Source of the DNA: Candidatus Koribacter versatilis Ellin345 | Lineage (GTDB): Bacteria > Acidobacteriota > Terriglobia > Terriglobales > Acidobacteriaceae | Direction: 5' to 3' | Length of the DNA: 64,000 nt | NCBI RefSeq assembly: GCF_000014005.1 | Contig: NC_008009.1 | Span: forward strand, 1,612,001 to 1,676,000 | Part shown: positions 37,086 through 45,455 of the stretch, one piece after another | Numbering within the stretch: position 1 is the stretch's first letter | How the letters are laid out: each line of letters opens with the position of its first letter | Program-made: the position numbers and the translations under genes | The notes under the pieces: generated by a model | Told to the model about the DNA's origin: nothing | What the model saw: the letters and a program-made list of their open reading frames with translations, nothing else | The model's database searches: none

Positions 37086-39806
37086 CTACTTGCTTGCTGC
37101 TGCTGCAGAGAGAGGTACCGCACCCGGCGTAATATTCCAGCCATCCACTTCCAGTACCGGCGTCTTCCCGTCGAGTTCCTTGGCATCGAACGTCGCGGTG
37201 AGTTCGCGCTTTTCCTTGGGTAGCATGGAGACGTAGTTGTCGCTCCATAGGATCGGGGCGATATCGTCTCCGCCTTTGCCCTTGGCAATCGCGAGGTGGG
37301 TCATGAACGCCAGCGAGGTCGAGGCATTCTGCAGCCCAACGCGGACGACAACTTTGCCGTCTTTGTGTTCCACCGTAGCGTGCACTTCCGGTTTTACTTT
37401 CTCAAGCGAGTTGAGCTGGGTCAGATCGCCCCAGCCGGTGATTTCGCTATCGAAGAACGTGCTCTTGCTTGCGTCGAAGGTGTCGGCCTTGGTTGAGAGC
37501 CAGTAGAAGTTATTGCTCACCGGCTTGCCCTGCGCATCTTCAGCGTCGAGACGAACGAAGTACGTCGTGCTCAGGCCATCGATATTCGGAAGAGTAATCG
37601 GCTTAGCAACGCCATCGGCATCCACGTCCACCGTTGCGGTCTTGCTGAACTTTTCGCTCAGGTCGAAATTCAGCACCCGCGCCGTGACCTTCAGCCCCTT
37701 CACCGGCTCGTAGGTCGAGTTGATGACGGCGATGGAGTTGTCGTCATACGAGTACGCAACGTGTACCGGTTCGCAAGCCTTTTTAGTGCCAAAGTAGCCG
37801 CCTGCGGGAGTGAGGTAGTAGTCGTACAGGTGCCAGATGATCCCCGGCCACGCATTGTTCAGCATCCACTGGATCACGCCCGTAGAGCTGTACTTGTTGC
37901 GGGAATAGCCTTCGTACATGGCGCGCTCATTTTCGTATGCCATGGCCTGGCCCTTGGTCGCGAACTCTTCCGCGGAATTCGCAGCGCCATAACGCTGTGT
38001 CATCGCGTTGGTAAAGCGGTGGATGTCTTTAAACTCGCCGCCGCCCGCATGGTAGTTCCAGACCTCATCAATCGGCCATAGATGGTCGGCTGGAATCGTC
38101 TTCTTCAGCGACTTCATCGTCAGCGGTGCGGCGCCGGCGCTGGTTTCGGTGTTGAAGCTGAAGCTGCCGCCAAGAATCTTGTCCTGCATCCAGTAATCCG
38201 GCGGGACGTAATCGTACGGGCCGCTCATCTTCCCGCCCGTGCGCCCGGTGACCTCCGTCACCTTCGCGGTCGCGGACGACATCGTCGGTATCTGGATGTT
38301 CATTTCTTTTTCGATCGCGAGATACTTCGACTCCACCTCCGCGATCGGCGGATTGTCGCTGCCGTTCAGCCACAGGAACACGCTGGGATGCTGGCGCAGT
38401 TCGTACATCTGCGAGCGCAGGGAAGCATACGCGACATCGAAATTTTCCGGCTTCCACTTTTCCCACTGCTCCCACCAATCGCAGCAGCACCAGCCCGCCA
38501 TCACCAACACGCCGTACTCGTCTGCCACATCGTAGAGTTCGGGGTTTTCCATCTTGCCTTCAAGACGGATCGCGTTCAGGTGCATGTCGAGCACGTAGTG
38601 CAGTTCGCTCTCCAGCCGGGCGCGCGAGAAGCGCAGCATCATGTCCGGCGCCCAGCCGCCACCGCGAATCAAAATGCGGCGTCCGTTGATGGAAATAAGG
38701 CGGCCCTTGTCGTTATCACCGAGCACGCCTTTCACTTCACGGATACCGAAGCGCAAGGTGGACTCGTCCGTCACTTTGCCACCAGCGACGAATTCAAATT
38801 TCATATTGTGCAGCGTGGGCAGGCCCATCTGCGCTGGCCACCATAGCTTCGGGTGCTGGATAACCAACTGCTTGAACTGTTGCGGATCGAACGTGACCAG
38901 CTTGTTCTCGCCCTTCGCGAGGGTCACCTTCTGCTCGATGTTTACGCCCGGCATCGAAGCGCGCAGCGTGCCTTCCACGGGCGCGTCGCTGTCGTTGCGA
39001 ACTTCCGCGCTGACTTCGAGTGAGGCGGTGCTCAGGTCGTCGGCCACATGGCTGTTGATCTGCGGATTGCGCACCGCTACGCCGCCGTTATAGCTGAGGA
39101 ACACTTCACGCCACAGGCCCATGTTCTTGTCCGGCGGCGAGGGGTTCCAATCCACCCAGTTGTAGCCCAGTTCGTTACCGGCGGTCGCGGTCACTTCTAC
39201 GGCGAGGACGTTGGTTCCAGTCTTCAATTCCACGGGAAGTTCGTAGTGCCGGTAGGTGCCGACAATGTGGTCCTTATCGGCAATCTGCTTTCCGTTCATC
39301 CAAATGTTGGCGCGATACGTAATCCCATTGAAATGAAGATTCGCGTGACGCCCTTTTTGGGCCGCAGACGCGGTAAACTCAGTGCGGTACCACCACGAGC
39401 ACGCGTAGGGGCTATCGGGATCCATGTCGCGGCGTGCAAATACCGTTCCAATTGGATAGGTGACGCCGGGAATCTGGCGCAGATTCATTCCGAAGAACGG
39501 ATCTTTGAAAATCCCCGCCGTGACTTGCGCCGCAAATACGGTCGAAGGTACTGAAGTCGGGATCCATCCGGTAGCTTTGAAGGCCGCGGTGGAAATCTCA
39601 GGGCCTTTGGCTTGCACCTTACAGGAAGACTGGATCGCCCAGTTCTTGTCGAGTTTCTGGGTCTGGCGCAGTGCAGCCTCACGATGCGCAGCAGCTGCGT
39701 CGGTGGGGGCTGGAGCGGCGGCCTGAGCGGCGCTGAAGGTCGAAATGAGAATAACGGCTGCGAGCGGAGCTAGTAGATAGCGTTTCAGGGCGGTTCTCCT
39801 GGCCAT
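37086..39806 (-). CDS. Secreted GH2 exo-beta-D-glucosaminidase-like enzyme
   Basis: 906 residues from ATG 39806, giving a signal peptide (MARRTALKRYLLAPLAAVIL...AQA); the ORF opens 33 codons further upstream without a signal. Glycoside hydrolase family 2 order is visible: a sugar-binding domain (HANLHFNGITYRANIWMNGK), an Ig-like domain, a TIM barrel, then beta domains. The barrel has FLWLNGSDNPP near residue 481 and FNTETSAGAAPL near residue 553; the Glu of ETSAG is at the nucleophile position of exo-beta-D-glucosaminidases such as CsxA. It would release glucosamine from chitosan oligomers in the periplasm or outside. A mannosidase specificity is the main alternative. Confidence 0.88.
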   Translation of the reverse strand: MARRTALKRYLLAPLAAVILISTFSAAQAAAPAPTDAAAAHREAALRQTQKLDKNWAIQSSCKVQAKGPEISTAAFKATGWIPTSVPSTVFAAQVTAGIFKDPFFGMNLRQIPGVTYPIGTVFARRDMDPDSPYACSWWYRTEFTASAAQKGRHANLHFNGITYRANIWMNGKQIADKDHIVGTYRHYELPVELKTGTNVLAVEVTATAGNELGYNWVDWNPSPPDKNMGLWREVFLSYNGGVAVRNPQINSHVADDLSTASLEVSAEVRNDSDAPVEGTLRASMPGVNIEQKVTLAKGENKLVTFDPQQFKQLVIQHPKLWWPAQMGLPTLHNMKFEFVAGGKVTDESTLRFGIREVKGVLGDNDKGRLISINGRRILIRGGGWAPDMMLRFSRARLESELHYVLDMHLNAIRLEGKMENPELYDVADEYGVLVMAGWCCCDWWEQWEKWKPENFDVAYASLRSQMYELRQHPSVFLWLNGSDNPPIAEVESKYLAIEKEMNIQIPTMSSATAKVTEVTGRTGGKMSGPYDYVPPDYWMQDKILGGSFSFNTETSAGAAPLTMKSLKKTIPADHLWPIDEVWNYHAGGGEFKDIHRFTNAMTQRYGAANSAEEFATKGQAMAYENERAMYEGYSRNKYSSTGVIQWMLNNAWPGIIWHLYDYYLTPAGGYFGTKKACEPVHVAYSYDDNSIAVINSTYEPVKGLKVTARVLNFDLSEKFSKTATVDVDADGVAKPITLPNIDGLSTTYFVRLDAEDAQGKPVSNNFYWLSTKADTFDASKSTFFDSEITGWGDLTQLNSLEKVKPEVHATVEHKDGKVVVRVGLQNASTSLAFMTHLAIAKGKGGDDIAPILWSDNYVSMLPKEKRELTATFDAKELDGKTPVLEVDGWNITPGAVPLSAAAASK

Positions 39807-40017
39807 GTATCGTTTACCCGCAAGGATTATAGAGAGAGAAGCCGGTTTCGGGGGAAAAAGTTCTTTATTAAAACGGTTCAAAGTGGAAACGAGCAGGGAG
39901 TACAATCAGGTGTCCTCAACCAAGTGCCTCCCACTGCCGATCTACTTTTTGTAAACATCGCGTCAGCCCTCTTGAGCCGTTAACACGTATGTGGTACATG
40001 ATGAATAACGATAAACC

Positions 40018-40380
40018 ATGGGTCCCACAAGAAAAGAATCAAGAATTCCGGCCGTAGTTCCGATTCGTATCTCCGCCATCAATGAAGACGGCGATTCAGT
40101 GAACTGTCTCGCGCACACGCTCAACGTGTCCCGACGCGGCGCCCGCATTGCCGGCGTCACTCTGCCCTTGCGTCTCGGTGTCGTCATTCGTATTACGCGC
40201 GGGCGAGCCGCTGCTAACTTCCGCGTCGTTTGGGTCGGAACGAAGGAAACGAACTCCCACCAGCACATCGGCGTGGAGAGTCTTGAGTTGGTCAGCAATT
40301 TCTGGGGACTCGAGCAGCTTCAACCGGTCTCAGCCGACGCCGAACGCGAAGGCCAGCAGCGCCGCATCTCTTCCAAATAA
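40018..40380 (+). CDS. PilZ-domain protein, c-di-GMP receptor candidate
   Basis: 120 residues consisting mainly of one PilZ domain. The N-terminal basic motif is RKESR (R-x3-R), and the second motif NVSRRGARI matches D/N-x-S-x-x-G, the two c-di-GMP contacts. There is no other output domain, so it likely acts by binding a partner. A GGDEF diguanylate cyclase is encoded 4 kb downstream in the same window. A weak promoter (TTGAGC, 17 nt, TACATG) at 39972-40000 would leave only a very short leader. Confidence 0.85.
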   Translation: MGPTRKESRIPAVVPIRISAINEDGDSVNCLAHTLNVSRRGARIAGVTLPLRLGVVIRITRGRAAANFRVVWVGTKETNSHQHIGVESLELVSNFWGLEQLQPVSADAEREGQQRRISSK

Positions 40381-40383
40381 GTC

Positions 40384-40430
40384 TGTCATCCTGAGCGAAG
40401 CGTGCGAAGCACGCGCAGTCGAAGGACCCA
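40384..40430. repeat. Dispersed repeat of TGTCATCCTGAGCGAAG type
   Basis: TGTCATCCTGAGCGAAGCG...CGCAGTCGAAGGACC is a well-known intergenic motif pattern in Acidobacteriota. It has an inner palindrome GCGTGCGAAGCACGC (40399-40413) and lies between the PilZ gene and the convergent lipocalin-like gene. Confidence 0.6.
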
Positions 40431-40467
40431 TATCCTCGCCCCAATGCCTTCGCTTGCACAGCGAAAA

Positions 40468-40917
40468 CTACCCGCTCTTCGTAAACACCCACTTGTTATC
40501 GTCTTCGTGGGCGATGAGCGTCCTGCCGCCGTCGCTCAAGGTGTAGCGCACGGTCTTCTGCATCTCGCCACTCTTGCTGTCCGTCTTCCACTCCAGCACC
40601 AGTTGCGATCCCTGCCAGTACATGTGGGTGCGCTTCACGCCCTCGCGGCCCTTCGACTCCAGCGGCTTGCCATCGGTGCGCCCGTGGACGCTCCAGGCGG
40701 ACGACTTCCCGTGCTGCACCTCGGTCCGGCGCAGGTGGAAATCAGGATCATTTTGATGGATATACAGCGTGACGGAATCCGGCGCCTTGCTATTCAGGCT
40801 GCTCCGCCCGCTGTCGAGCTTCCAGACGCCGGTAAAGTTCGGATGCGAATCCTGGGCCGGCAACGTGAGGCAGCACAGCAGCAATACCGCAACGACGAAA
40901 ATGGACTTCAAACGCAT
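40468..40917 (-). CDS. Exported lipocalin-like hypothetical protein, 149 aa
   Basis: Signal peptide at residues 1-22 (MRLKSIFVVAVLLLCCLTLP, then AQ). The mature part is beta-rich: NFTGVWKLDSGRSSL at the start (the usual opening of lipocalin-like small-ligand barrels), then VTLYIHQNDPDFHLRRTEVQ, QLVLEWKTDSKSGEMQKTVR and RTLIAHEDDNKWVF. Such proteins are numerous and uncharacterised in Acidobacteriota. Ligand and role unknown. Monocistronic as far as can be seen. Confidence 0.75.
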   Translation of the reverse strand: MRLKSIFVVAVLLLCCLTLPAQDSHPNFTGVWKLDSGRSSLNSKAPDSVTLYIHQNDPDFHLRRTEVQHGKSSAWSVHGRTDGKPLESKGREGVKRTHMYWQGSQLVLEWKTDSKSGEMQKTVRYTLSDGGRTLIAHEDDNKWVFTKSG

Positions 40918-41011
40918 AAACGTGGCACTAAGAGTGGTCTGGAGGTGCCATCATAAGGAACCCGGCACCCTGCCGCAAGGTACCACTTGTGTGATCTTTA
41001 GTCCTTAGATG

Positions 41012-42448
41012 TTATTTCATCCAGTCGGGAACAGGTTTTGCGATTCTCGGCAGCGTTTTGGCGCAGTTTGCCAGCCCGTACGCGAGTACCCCGACCAGCG
41101 CCCCGTTCTCCCGAAGTTCTTTCGGATCAACTTTATCGAGCGTGTCGGCGGCCGTGTGGTGGTAATCGAAGTACTTCCGGCTGTCCATCAGCGGGGCAAA
41201 TCCCGGAACTCCGGCCCACGATAGCGGGCTGATGTCGGCTCCCGCCTCTTCACCAGTTCGGTTTACGACCACGCCCATTTCTTCCAGCAGGGGCGCAATC
41301 GGCGCCAGCACTTTGAAGGCTTCATCTGAGCTGTCGGTAATGTAGCCGATCGGATGCCCGGCGCCGGTATCGCTCTCAATGGTCCCAAAATGCTTTGCCG
41401 CCGGATAGTCCTTTGCGTACTGCAGCGCTCCGCTGATGCCGCCTTCTTCATCCACCCACGCTACAAAGCGGATCGTCCGTTTCGGGTGCAAATTCAAACG
41501 ATGAATCGTCTCCACCGCTTGCATCGCAATCGCCACGCCGGCGCCGTCGTCAATCGCGCCGGTGCCCAGGTCCCATGAGTCGAGGTGCCCGGAGACAATC
41601 ACGTACTCATCGGGATGTTCGCTGCCCTTGAGATCTGCGATCACGTTATAGCCGGTCACAGGCTCGAGCATCTCGGTGTTAAGCACAAGTTTCATCTGCA
41701 CCGGTCCGCGCTTGGTGAGCCGCGCAAGAAGATCGGCGTCTTCCGCACTCACCGCCGCCGCGGGAACATTCTTGCCCTTCGGATCCACCAGCGTCAGTCC
41801 GGTGTGTGGAAGACGATAATCCGCACTTCCTACGGACCGCACCAGCGCGCCCACTGCTCCAAGCTTCGCTGCTTCCGCCGGACCAATGCCGCGATAACGA
41901 ACCGCGTCTCCATAAGCGTCGAAGGAATATCCGGCATCGCGCAGACGGTCGTCATACTTCGCGTTGAAGAGAACGATCTTGCCTTGCACTTTGTCGCCGA
42001 GCGCATGCAGTTCGTCGGAGTTATTCACGACGACGACTTCCGCCGTAACGCCATCGGCCGGAGTACCCACGCTATGTCCGAGCGCAGTGAGAACAATTTT
42101 TTGCGGAAAATGATTGGCCTGGCCCGGATAGGTCACCAGCTCACCACTTTCGTTACGCCGCACCCAATGGGGCACCGTCGCTTTCTCCAGCGTCACTTCC
42201 AGGCCAAGCTTTCGCATCTCTGCCGCAACGTAGTCTGCCGCGGCGTTATACTGCGCCGAGCCTGTCAGGCGCGGGCCAATGCTGTCGGTGAGGTAGGAGA
42301 GTTCCTGGTATCCGTAATCACTGCTAAGCGCAGCATCGCGGATGTCGCGCATGTCGTTGATCTCCTTCGGAGTCCACGCGTTCTGGGCAAAACCGAAAGA
42401 GCAAAACAAAGTGGGCACCACGAAAAGGCGCGCGAGCGAACGAATCAT
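41012..42448 (-). CDS. Exported M28-family zinc aminopeptidase/carboxypeptidase Q-like
   Basis: 478 residues from ATG 42448, which has GGAG 6 nt upstream and starts a signal peptide (MIRSLARLFVVPTLFCSFGF). An inserted PA domain covers about 110-260, and the M28 zinc site is complete in order: VIVSGHLDSWDLGTGAIDDG (His and bridging Asp), FVAWVDEEGGISGALQY (Glu pair), ESDTGAGHPIG (Asp) and YFDYHHTAADTLDKVDP (final His). This pattern fits carboxypeptidase Q-like dipeptidases. It would take up peptide nitrogen in the periplasm. The start is divergent from the DUF2844 gene. Confidence 0.92.
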   Translation of the reverse strand: MIRSLARLFVVPTLFCSFGFAQNAWTPKEINDMRDIRDAALSSDYGYQELSYLTDSIGPRLTGSAQYNAAADYVAAEMRKLGLEVTLEKATVPHWVRRNESGELVTYPGQANHFPQKIVLTALGHSVGTPADGVTAEVVVVNNSDELHALGDKVQGKIVLFNAKYDDRLRDAGYSFDAYGDAVRYRGIGPAEAAKLGAVGALVRSVGSADYRLPHTGLTLVDPKGKNVPAAAVSAEDADLLARLTKRGPVQMKLVLNTEMLEPVTGYNVIADLKGSEHPDEYVIVSGHLDSWDLGTGAIDDGAGVAIAMQAVETIHRLNLHPKRTIRFVAWVDEEGGISGALQYAKDYPAAKHFGTIESDTGAGHPIGYITDSSDEAFKVLAPIAPLLEEMGVVVNRTGEEAGADISPLSWAGVPGFAPLMDSRKYFDYHHTAADTLDKVDPKELRENGALVGVLAYGLANCAKTLPRIAKPVPDWMK

Positions 42449-42613
42449 TTTTTCTCCAACGTGAGCCGACGAGAGTTGTTCATTATTCCTAACACACATT
42501 TACATTCTGTGTCCCTTGCGGCAGCAGACATTCCGGCCCGAGCCCCGTCCCACCTTTCAGCACGAAACAACATCTCTCAATCTGGAGTCGAATTGCGTAC
42601 CTCAGTGGGGTCT

Positions 42614-43093
42614 ATGAGATCTGTACGTGGATGGTTGCGAAAGAGCTTAACCGTTGCCGCGGGTGCCGCACTGCTGCTCCTGCCGGCGACGGCCAATGCC
42701 GAGTTAGGCGGAAACGAAAATTCAGTCAAAGCTGACCAGCAGCGCTTGCGCGGATCGCTCCAGGTGAATCGCGCACAGTCCTATGCTGTTCACGAAATTC
42801 GGACCGACTCGAACGCGGTGGTGCGGGAGTACGTCTCGCCTGCCGGCAAAGTTTTCGGTGTCTCCTACCACGGCCCTGTGATCGGCGAGAGCAACTCGGT
42901 GCTGGGTAGCTACTCCGCACAGCTCGCGCAGGCAATGAAGTCCGCACACAATGGACGTCACATGGGCGGTCCGGTGATCGTCCGGGTTGGCGACGTCGTC
43001 TATGAGGCGACCGGACACCTGCGCTCCTACCATGTGCGCGCGTACGTGGCGAGCGCGGTGCCGCAAGGCGTCGCAACGGAGGAGATCCGATGA
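42614..43093 (+). CDS. DUF2844 exported protein
   Basis: 159 residues from ATG 42614 with a signal peptide (WLRKSLTVAAGAALLLLPAT...ANA). The mature part matches DUF2844: ELGGNENSVKADQQRLRG, YAVHEIRTDSNAVVREYVSP, GKVFGVSYHGPVIGE. The family is always found next to DUF3443, and here it overlaps that gene by 4 nt (ATGA). The frame stays open upstream to 41585 but that stretch lies opposite the M28 gene and is not used. Function unknown. Confidence 0.82.
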   Translation: MRSVRGWLRKSLTVAAGAALLLLPATANAELGGNENSVKADQQRLRGSLQVNRAQSYAVHEIRTDSNAVVREYVSPAGKVFGVSYHGPVIGESNSVLGSYSAQLAQAMKSAHNGRHMGGPVIVRVGDVVYEATGHLRSYHVRAYVASAVPQGVATEEIR

Positions 43094-44355
43094 AGCGCAT
43101 CCTCTCGCTCTTGCTCCTTAGCGCATTGCTCGTGATCCTTGCGGCCTGCAGCAGCAGCAAATCCATCGACAACGGCGGTGGCGGCGGTGGTGGCGGCACC
43201 GTGGCCAACTCCGTCGCATTGAGCGTTGGCCCCGGGCCTTCCGACCTGACCAATGGTGGCTATGCCAACATCCTGTTTGCCACCGTGACCGTCTGCCAGC
43301 CGGGTACTTCGAACTGCACCGCGATCGACCACGTCCTTGTGGATACCGGCTCGTTCGGGCTTCGCATCTTCTCCAGTGAACTTCCCAGCGGCTTCACCCT
43401 GAGCCCGATTGCGTCCGGCAGTGGCTCGCTCTATGAATGCCTGCCTTTCGTGGATAGCTACGCGTGGGGCCCAGTCGTCTCGGCTGACATTGAGATGGCG
43501 GGCGAAAAGGGTTCATCGGTGCCGGTTCAGTTGATGATGAATACGGCTGCTCCAACCACCTGCACTTCGACGGTCGCTGTCGCCGGCAGCTCGCAGGTTT
43601 CCACCGTCAATGATCTCGGCGCCAAGGGCATTCTCGGTGTCGGAAACTTCGGTACCGACTGTGGCACCTACTGCACTACGGTCCAGAAATTCGACTTGTA
43701 CTTCGGTTGCTCCAGTTCTTCCGCGAGTTCCTGCACTCAGGCCGCGACCCCCGAGTCCAACCAGGTGGTGAATCCGGTGCAGACCTTCGCCGCCGACAAC
43801 AACGGCGTCATGATCCAGCTGGGTAGCCCCGACAGCGGTTCGGGAACCGCATCCGGCACCATGTTCTTCGGTGTCGGGACGCAATCGAACAACACTCCGG
43901 CTTCCGGCGTCACTGCGGTGAAGCTCGATTCGAAGGGTGATTTCACTACTAAGTTCCAATCCACCACCTACGGTTCCAGCTACGCGGACACCGGTTCCAA
44001 CGCATATTTCTTCGGCACCATCACCAACACAACCACGCTGACCACGAGCACGGGCATCACAGGCTGCAACCTGGGAACGGCTGCGAACCCGGCGTACTTC
44101 TACTGCCCATCCTCGGAGCTCAGCGAATCGGCGACGATGGCCGCTTCGGCGACCCCAACGTCCACAACCACAGTGAACTTCAAGGTCGGCAACGCGAACA
44201 CGACGACTGGGTTTGCGCTCGACGACCTTGCCGGCACCAACACCGATGACACCTCGTTCGACTGGGGACTCCCGTTCTTCTTCGGACGCACCGTGTTCAT
44301 CGGTTTTGACGGCGCCAGCAGCTCACTTGCCTCAGGGTCGTACATCGCCTTCTGA
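43090..44355 (+). CDS. DUF3443 lipoprotein with two DTGS motifs (pepsin-like)
   Basis: 421 residues. Lipobox LAAC with Cys20, then a Gly-rich linker (GGGGGGGG), so the protein is a lipoprotein on a flexible stalk. The globular part matches DUF3443. Two Asp-Thr-Gly-Ser motifs are visible, at Asp85 (HVLVDTGSFGLRIF) and Asp300 (SYADTGSNAYFFG), about 215 residues apart, each followed by a hydrophobic strand. This is the arrangement of bilobed aspartic proteases. The family is not known to me as a proven protease, so activity is inference. Several Cys pairs suggest disulfides. The gene overlaps DUF2844 and ends in a perfect terminator. Confidence 0.82.
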   Translation: MKRILSLLLLSALLVILAACSSSKSIDNGGGGGGGGTVANSVALSVGPGPSDLTNGGYANILFATVTVCQPGTSNCTAIDHVLVDTGSFGLRIFSSELPSGFTLSPIASGSGSLYECLPFVDSYAWGPVVSADIEMAGEKGSSVPVQLMMNTAAPTTCTSTVAVAGSSQVSTVNDLGAKGILGVGNFGTDCGTYCTTVQKFDLYFGCSSSSASSCTQAATPESNQVVNPVQTFAADNNGVMIQLGSPDSGSGTASGTMFFGVGTQSNNTPASGVTAVKLDSKGDFTTKFQSTTYGSSYADTGSNAYFFGTITNTTTLTTSTGITGCNLGTAANPAYFYCPSSELSESATMAASATPTSTTTVNFKVGNANTTTGFALDDLAGTNTDDTSFDWGLPFFFGRTVFIGFDGASSSLASGSYIAF

Positions 44356-44371
44356 TAAAGCGTATGTGCCT

Positions 44372-44404
44372 GAAAATGCCCGGTTTCCCGGGCATTTTCC
44401 TTTT
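44372..44404 (+). terminator. Rho-independent terminator of the DUF2844-DUF3443 operon
   Basis: GAAAATGCCCGG (44372-44383), loop TTTC, CCGGGCATTTTC (44388-44399), then CTTTTC. A 12-bp perfect stem. Confidence 0.9.
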
Positions 44405-44503
44405 CGTGCCATGCCCGTTTGTCACACCTCAGTAACCTTGCGCTCCCACAAATTTCGCGCATACTGAAGGCTCAACTCCGCCTGCATTCCGGGCGGCCAA
44501 GGC

Positions 44504-45334
44504 ATGAACCTGCCCACGCCACAACTCGATGCCTCGCAGCATTCCAAGGGGATGCTCGCGAGCCTCAGCCAGCAACTCGCTTCCATCGAGAAACGTGACA
44601 CGGAATTATGGCTGATCCTGCTTTCGATTGGAGCCATGGTAGGCGGATGCCTGCTCCTGGTGCTGGCGCCGGCGGCATTCCTGCGTGGCGGACAATTTCA
44701 CTTCGAGGTCTCCATCAGCAAGGAGAGCTTCTTCGGCCTGATCGCGCTCTTGACCATTGCCAACGGCTATATCGTTACGCGACGCTTCCAGTACCGCAAG
44801 GTGCGCCAGCAACTGATCTCGTCCACCATTCAGAACGAACTGGTGCGGCTACAGTCCTTCACCGATCCGCTGACCGAGGTCTATAACCGCCGCTCGCTCG
44901 ACGACATGGCCGGCCGCTATATCAGCAGCGCGCGCCGCCGCAAGACCGACCTCACCTTCATGCTCATTGATGTGGACAAGTTCCGCCAAGTGAACAGCAA
45001 GTTCGGCCACCTTACCGGCGACGTGGTGCTCGCCGAAGTCGCGGCCCTGCTGCGGACTTCCGTGCGCGGCTCCGATGCGGTGGTGCGCTACGGGGGCGAT
45101 GAGTTCCTCATCATCCTTCCGGAGTCCACCGCCGAGCACGCCACCCACGTCGTGGACCGCATAAATCGCAACCTCACCGACTGGAACCACAGCGGCCAGC
45201 TCAAGGACTTCGAACTGTCGCTCAGCATCGGCGTAGCGCAATGGAAGGACGGCGCCACCCTCGACGAAACCCTGGATGCCGCCGACCACAAAATGTACGC
45301 GATGAAGGGCGCCCAAACCGCCCACTCAAAATAA
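44504..45334 (+). CDS. Membrane diguanylate cyclase (GGDEF)
   Basis: 276 residues. Two membrane segments (about 36-58 and 75-92) are followed by a GGDEF domain. The active-site signature GGDEF lies at 197-201, and RGSD at 188-191, five residues before it, is the inhibitory I-site (R-x-x-D) that allows product feedback. DPLTEVYNRRSLDD and FGHLTGDVVLAEVA are the usual domain phrases. No sensor domain is visible beyond the short periplasmic loop. It makes c-di-GMP, which the PilZ protein at 40 kb could bind. Confidence 0.93.
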   Translation: MNLPTPQLDASQHSKGMLASLSQQLASIEKRDTELWLILLSIGAMVGGCLLLVLAPAAFLRGGQFHFEVSISKESFFGLIALLTIANGYIVTRRFQYRKVRQQLISSTIQNELVRLQSFTDPLTEVYNRRSLDDMAGRYISSARRRKTDLTFMLIDVDKFRQVNSKFGHLTGDVVLAEVAALLRTSVRGSDAVVRYGGDEFLIILPESTAEHATHVVDRINRNLTDWNHSGQLKDFELSLSIGVAQWKDGATLDETLDAADHKMYAMKGAQTAHSK

Positions 45335-45390
45335 TCCTGCCGGCTGTTCTTCTTAGCGTAAGCCGACACACCATCTCCCCTACCACAACT

Positions 45391-45438
45391 CTCTCTTGTC
45401 ATCCAGAGGAGGGCGTCAGCCCGACGTGGGATCTGCTG
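45391..45438. repeat. Dispersed 48-bp repeat, inverted copy of 2601-2648
   Basis: The reverse complement of 2601-2648 matches here in 47 of 48 positions (C/T difference in GGGCGCC/TCAG). It begins CTCTCTTGTCATCC and ends GATCTGCTG. It lies between the GGDEF gene and the convergent VWFA gene. Confidence 0.75.
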
Positions 45439-45455
45439 TCCTCTCGCGTAAGCCG

